A stretch of DNA of 57,892 bases from positions 1 to 57,892 of IMG/VR virus record IMGVR_UViG_3300048793_000013. One strand, written 5' to 3'. Position numbers and translations under genes: made by a program. Source of the stretch: a virus. A model generated the notes under the pieces. The model was not told the DNA's origin and ran no database searches. It worked only from the letters and a program-made list of their open reading frames with translations. Positions 54,240 to 57,892 of the stretch are shown in pieces; within the stretch, counting starts at the first letter, position 1, and every line of letters begins with the position of its first letter.

Positions 54240-55120
54240 ACAAACTCAAATCGACGGCCTTTTGCCATCTTTGCTTGACCGTGCACAACTCTACCAACAG
54301 GACTAATAGCAATTCCGTAATGCTGGGCCGCAGACTTAATGCTTGGAAAGACTAACCCATCGTCAATGCAGCGAACTTGACGGCCTTGCTTTGCGTTCAT
54401 TGCTTTGAACCGGATGGACCTCCGCTCAATCATTTCAGGGGACAGCGGTCGAGGTGTTTTGCCGTTTTTTCGGCCGATCCTTACATTTTCGCAAACTTCA
54501 GGTGGCCTCTTTTCGCCACGGCTATGACCTATGTAATTACCTCTTTCACGTCTGGTAGAAACCATCTTTTCAATGCTGTCTATTGAACGCTTTTTACCGG
54601 CCCATGGCCCAGGCTTTCCAATGTGGCTGGCAGAAAGACGCCTAAGCGTTTCCTGTGAAGGCTTGTAGCCGGTCATGCCTTCGCCACCGGCCGTCAGATT
54701 GTATTCAGGACATATGCATGCAATTAGCTCTTGTTCCGCAAACAAAGCGCGCTCATAATCTCGACATATGCCAAAAATCAGAAATTCAAATGCTTCCTTG
54801 CCATATTTTCTTATGGCTCGCGTAAACAGACCGTAGCCTCCCTGTTTAGCTGTTTGGAAGTGATGTTTCTTCCTTTTTTCAAGTCCTGTGCTTGTCACAC
54901 CGACATAAAGCTTATTGTTAATGGTATTTATGGCGACATAGACAATGCACTTGGGAGCTACGATCTTCGAATTTGCCTCATGAACTTGTCGAAGGTGTCT
55001 TATGACAAGCGGCCGATTGCGTCTGATACTCTCGTATGTCCTATTCTCGAATCCAGACCCTCTTAAGCGCTCTGGAACCACATACGCGAACCCCTTGATT
55101 GGCACTGATTTGGCAGTCAT
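54236..55120 (-). CDS. GIY-YIG homing endonuclease
   Basis: Residues ~58-150 are the GIY-YIG core in its relaxed form: CIVYVAINTINNKLYVGVTS (V-Y-V and Y-V-G), then GLFTRAIRKYGKEAFEF with the conserved Gly/Arg pattern and AEQELIACICPEYNLTAGG with Glu and Asn. A NUMOD-like tail (GHSRGEKRPPEVCENVRIGR then MIERRSIRFKAMNAKQGRQV) follows. N-terminal residues 1-50 look unrelated and may be from the disrupted host gene. ATG 55120 with GAGGGGG upstream. Confidence 0.8.
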   Translation of the reverse strand: MTAKSVPIKGFAYVVPERLRGSGFENRTYESIRRNRPLVIRHLRQVHEANSKIVAPKCIVYVAINTINNKLYVGVTSTGLEKRKKHHFQTAKQGGYGLFTRAIRKYGKEAFEFLIFGICRDYERALFAEQELIACICPEYNLTAGGEGMTGYKPSQETLRRLSASHIGKPGPWAGKKRSIDSIEKMVSTRRERGNYIGHSRGEKRPPEVCENVRIGRKNGKTPRPLSPEMIERRSIRFKAMNAKQGRQVRCIDDGLVFPSIKSAAQHYGIAISPVGRVVHGQAKMAKGRRFEFV

Positions 55121-55177
55121 CCCAGCCCCCTCTTGCTGAGACTCCATACCACAAAAAGAGGCCTCGTACATCCTACC

Positions 55178-55429
55178 TTACTTCCCCTCCGCCGGCTTCT
55201 CTTTCGCCGCAACAGCCGCCGCCGCGATCTGCGCCTTCAGCTTCTCCAACTCCTCAGCCAATGTCGCAGCGCGGGCCTCTGCACCGGCTTGGGCGTCTAG
55301 GGCGGCGTTACGCTGTGTCTGGAGGGCGGTGATTGCCTTTTGGAGGAAGGCGGGATCGGGGGCTGCTTGTTGTGCTAGTCCTGCCGTGGTGGAGATGGTG
55401 AGTAGCGCGATAGCGATAATGTGTTTCAT
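55178..55429 (-). CDS. Exported coiled-coil protein (83 aa)
   Basis: MKHIIAIALLTISTTAGLAQ is a signal peptide; the rest is one heptad coiled coil (AALDAQAGAEARAATLAEEL then EKLKAQIAAAAVAAKEKPAE). ATG 55429 fits the signal; an alternative ATG at 55450 overlaps the fibre stop. Spanin-like or fibre-chaperone roles are possible. Very Ala-rich. Confidence 0.55.
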   Translation of the reverse strand: MKHIIAIALLTISTTAGLAQQAAPDPAFLQKAITALQTQRNAALDAQAGAEARAATLAEELEKLKAQIAAAAVAAKEKPAEGK

Positions 55430-55439
55430 TTGTTTCTTA

Positions 55440-57892
55440 TTATGCTCCATTGCACTGCCAATTAAGCTTGTGTGAAGTACCCGATCCGGCCGTCACGTTA
55501 ATAGCCGTTGTCGTGATATTGTAGGTCAAAGCCGATCCGTTCTGGTCAGTGATCGTGCAGTAAGGTGCTGCCGCAAAAGAATTTGCAAAGGTAATGGTGC
55601 AAGTGGCTGTGCCACCAGTTCCGGTAGTGACTTGACCTCCGATATCACTTCCAGTCGCCGCGCTGGGAGACGTACCGCAAGCGGAAATGGCGGGAACGGC
55701 AGACGACGGTCCGACATTCTGCACATGCCCATAGCCATCAACTGTAAAGACTGTGGTACGAGTTGTCGTGCCATTTTTGGTGGTCGCGATGCTAATACTT
55801 GTTCCTTGGGCTGTATCGCTCCAGTTTTCCGTCGCGCCATAGATCAAGTTAGCTTTTCCGGCCGCAGCAAAAGCGGTGGCACCATAGCCACGAGCGGCTA
55901 CAGCCATAAGCACATCGCCACTTTGGCTCGCTGTTGGTGACGCTGCCGTGCCTCGCGCTGTTCTTCCAACAAAGGTTGTACCTGTACCTATCCCATACGA
56001 ATCCATCGTAAACAGGGTACCCGTAGCATCTGCCGCAACCGCATAAACCATGGTTCCAGTTGGAGGAGTTGTTGCGATAGGATTGCCATTGCCAAAGAGA
56101 GTTATGCCGGGACTCTTGAAAGCGTCTCCGGTGATCGTATAACTGGAGAGGTCGATTCCATTGGCGACGGTGTATGCTCCGATGGTCTTGATCAGTGTCC
56201 CGGTTGTTTTGACCGGCGAGGCATTGATTCCATTAGCGTCAGTGAAAACAATGCCGTTTGCCAGCTTTGCCGAGCCGGCGACGGCATACATTGCGAGATA
56301 GGCTTCCTCAGTCGCCCCGACCGCATGAGTGCCTTTTGTTGTTATCGCTTGCCCGTAAAGCAGTCGCGCCGAGGAACCCGTTTGAAGTTCAATATCTAAT
56401 TCTTGGCCGACACAGCCCAAGAGATTTGTTGCTCCGCTAACAAGGCTGCATTGGCTAGACGATCCGAAAATCCCGCCTTGCGCGCCGGCTCCGGTATTGG
56501 TGCCGCCATCGCCTGACGACGCTGTGCCGGTGAATTGCGTCGCGGTATAATTGCGATTGGCATTCGCCGCATTGGTGGGGGCAGTCAGATTGATATAGCT
56601 TTGCGTCGTTATCCGGCCGCCCTGCACGGTCGAGCCGCCAAATGCTTGTGAAATATTCAACAGGATTCCAAAGTTTCCGCCCGTGATTGCCATTACATCC
56701 GGGTTGGCCGTGATGCTGTTGAGGGAGACTGCGGCTGCGCTCGATCCAGATGGAGATTGACTGATGGTGAGTCCCTGATCGAGAGATGTTGCTGTTGGAT
56801 TGATGACGACCGCACCTGTGGTTCCGCCAGTGAACGTCTGCGCTGCCGTAAATGTCTGCACCAAATTTAACTCAGCTATCGTGCCGGTGTTGGCTGGTAG
56901 TGATGCGGTAACCGAGCCGAGGGCACCAGTGACGGTCTCCAATGTCACAGTGCCAGAGGTGGCATTTCCGAACGCCAGAGAGCCCAGCGTTCCTGACGCA
57001 CCAAGGGTAGGGGTGGCTGTAAAGGCCGGTCCAGCCCCGGCTAGGACTTGACCAGCCGCGCCTGTGATTGAGACGGCTCCCCCGGCCGATATTGCAACTG
57101 GCGCTGTCCCGCTAAGCGCGCCGCCGCTTGTCGTAGTAGCGCATGTTGCACAAGTGACATTCCCAGTGGCCGTTGTGATGCCGAGCGGCGCCGAGGCTGT
57201 GACAGCCGGTGTTCCTGACGATGTGCCAGCCGTCCATGTCGGCGTAGCAGCGACTGCCTGTGTAGCGATCGTTAGAGCCCCACTAGTCGCACCATCTAGG
57301 ATGACTAACCCAGCCGTGGTGTTTGCCGTCCCGAGCGTTAGCGCCCCAGCCGATATGTTGGCATTCGAGTTGCCTGACACCGTAGAACTACTGGCGGCGT
57401 AATAGGTCAACTGCCCGGCGGTACCGGAGCTAACCGTACCACCACCAGCAGCGTTCGCCCATGATGAATTACCGCTGCCGTCAGTAGTAAGCACCTGACC
57501 GTTACTGCCGCCGCTTGCAGGGAGCTTCAGCGTCCATGTTCCAGCAATATCATTGACGGAGAACGTGACCAATCCACTTGTGGTGCCGGCAAACTTGACT
57601 TGGCCGGTTGTTCCCGATGCACCAAGTGTGGGAGTGGCGGTAAATGCTGGAGTTACCCCGCCGAGGACTTGTCCTGCAACCCCCGTAACGGTGATATTGC
57701 CTGTGGCGGTCGTTATGGCCAATGGGGCAGAAGCCGTGACAACCGGAGTTCCGTTAGATGTACCGGCGGTCCACGTCGTATTCGATGCGGTGTTTTGCGG
57801 GGTGATGGTGACTCCACCTCCGCCCTGGCTCGCCAAAATCAATTGTCCGATTGTGGTACTGGCCGTGCCGAGGGTAAGAGCCCCAGCCGAGA
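55440..57892 (-). CDS. Long tail fibre, 5' end beyond the window
   Basis: The frame stays open to the right edge, so the true start is outside. Visible part (~817 aa) is Ser/Thr/Gly/Ala-rich with repeated units of about 100-130 residues built around TWTAGTSNGTPVVTASAPL and AITTATGNITV, plus SAGALTLGTANTT. The C-terminal tip (GTGGTATCTITFANSFAAAP then CTITDQNGSAL) is a beta domain with cysteines, the probable receptor-binding or trimerisation end. Largest fibre in the window; the repeats suggest shaft growth by duplication. Confidence 0.75.
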   Translation of the reverse strand, partial: SAGALTLGTASTTIGQLILASQGGGGVTITPQNTASNTTWTAGTSNGTPVVTASAPLAITTATGNITVTGVAGQVLGGVTPAFTATPTLGASGTTGQVKFAGTTSGLVTFSVNDIAGTWTLKLPASGGSNGQVLTTDGSGNSSWANAAGGGTVSSGTAGQLTYYAASSSTVSGNSNANISAGALTLGTANTTAGLVILDGATSGALTIATQAVAATPTWTAGTSSGTPAVTASAPLGITTATGNVTCATCATTTSGGALSGTAPVAISAGGAVSITGAAGQVLAGAGPAFTATPTLGASGTLGSLAFGNATSGTVTLETVTGALGSVTASLPANTGTIAELNLVQTFTAAQTFTGGTTGAVVINPTATSLDQGLTISQSPSGSSAAAVSLNSITANPDVMAITGGNFGILLNISQAFGGSTVQGGRITTQSYINLTAPTNAANANRNYTATQFTGTASSGDGGTNTGAGAQGGIFGSSSQCSLVSGATNLLGCVGQELDIELQTGSSARLLYGQAITTKGTHAVGATEEAYLAMYAVAGSAKLANGIVFTDANGINASPVKTTGTLIKTIGAYTVANGIDLSSYTITGDAFKSPGITLFGNGNPIATTPPTGTMVYAVAADATGTLFTMDSYGIGTGTTFVGRTARGTAASPTASQSGDVLMAVAARGYGATAFAAAGKANLIYGATENWSDTAQGTSISIATTKNGTTTRTTVFTVDGYGHVQNVGPSSAVPAISACGTSPSAATGSDIGGQVTTGTGGTATCTITFANSFAAAPYCTITDQNGSALTYNITTTAINVTAGSGTSHKLNWQCNGA

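Noticed and set aside
1-57892. CRISPR array, rRNA or toxin-antitoxin operon
   Set aside because: No spaced identical repeats, no rRNA-like sequence. The zeta-like kinase has no epsilon-type antitoxin beside it and is one domain of a giant protein.

Overview
This window is a phage (or prophage) genome segment from an alphaproteobacterial host, most likely of the Rhizobiales/Bradyrhizobium type. Three things point there: it encodes a GcrA-family cell-cycle regulator, it encodes a stand-alone DnaA domain IV, and its envelope genes carry signal peptides and an outer-membrane barrel of rhizobial style. The virion genes look podovirus-like: an SU10-type adaptor, a nozzle/stabilisation protein, fibres, ejection proteins with a built-in peptidase, and a 3,958-residue polyvalent protein. 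I recognise no portal, capsid, terminase, DNA polymerase or integrase, so the genome continues past both edges; the first and last genes are cut.

Layout. 1-6.5 kb (minus strand): small early/replication genes, including a HAD/PNK-like phosphatase, an SSB-like OB protein, DUF2303, RusA resolvase, GcrA and DnaA domain IV. About 6.5-6.63 kb: divergent promoter region. 6.6-15.8 kb (plus strand): tightly overlapping operon with two ParB-like proteins, an L7/L12-CTD-like small protein, an HTH protein, an ERF annealing protein, a J-domain/pseudokinase protein followed by a VWA protein, a PurA/PurZ-family enzyme and an HNH protein. 15.8-17.0 kb: a TnpB gene between 36-bp inverted repeats. 17.0-19.35 kb: an envelope cassette (outer-membrane protein, two small exported proteins, a papain-like protein) with its own promoter and a strong terminator. 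19.36-23.25 kb: an accessory switch region. A small XRE-type repressor faces a leaderless promoter that drives about ten tiny genes sharing a repeated GAGGCCCG start motif. It is followed by the 3' part of a tRNA-Pro(GGG) gene that looks like an attP core.

23.25-27.74 kb (minus): lysis region with holin candidates, a permuted NlpC/P60-like protein, a GH19-type endolysin with a peptidoglycan-binding domain, and exported proteins. 27.96-28.5 kb (plus): a metallopeptidase-like gene, divergent from the lysis genes, ending at an intrinsic terminator. 28.5-57.9 kb (minus): one long late operon read right to left, running fibre, exported coiled-coil protein, tail/neck proteins, fibre-like proteins, GNAT, ejection protein with M15 peptidase, giant polyvalent protein. 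Two HNH genes and one GIY-YIG homing-endonuclease gene interrupt it.

The observations I would look at first are: two probable overprinted genes inside linkers of the giant gene; the J-domain/pseudokinase + VWA + PurZ-like block; the TnpB element with a rearranged RuvC-II site and long inverted repeats; phage copies of two alphaproteobacterial cell-cycle regulators; and the tRNA-Pro attachment-site candidate beside the repressor module. All assignments come from reading the sequence; no database search was run.
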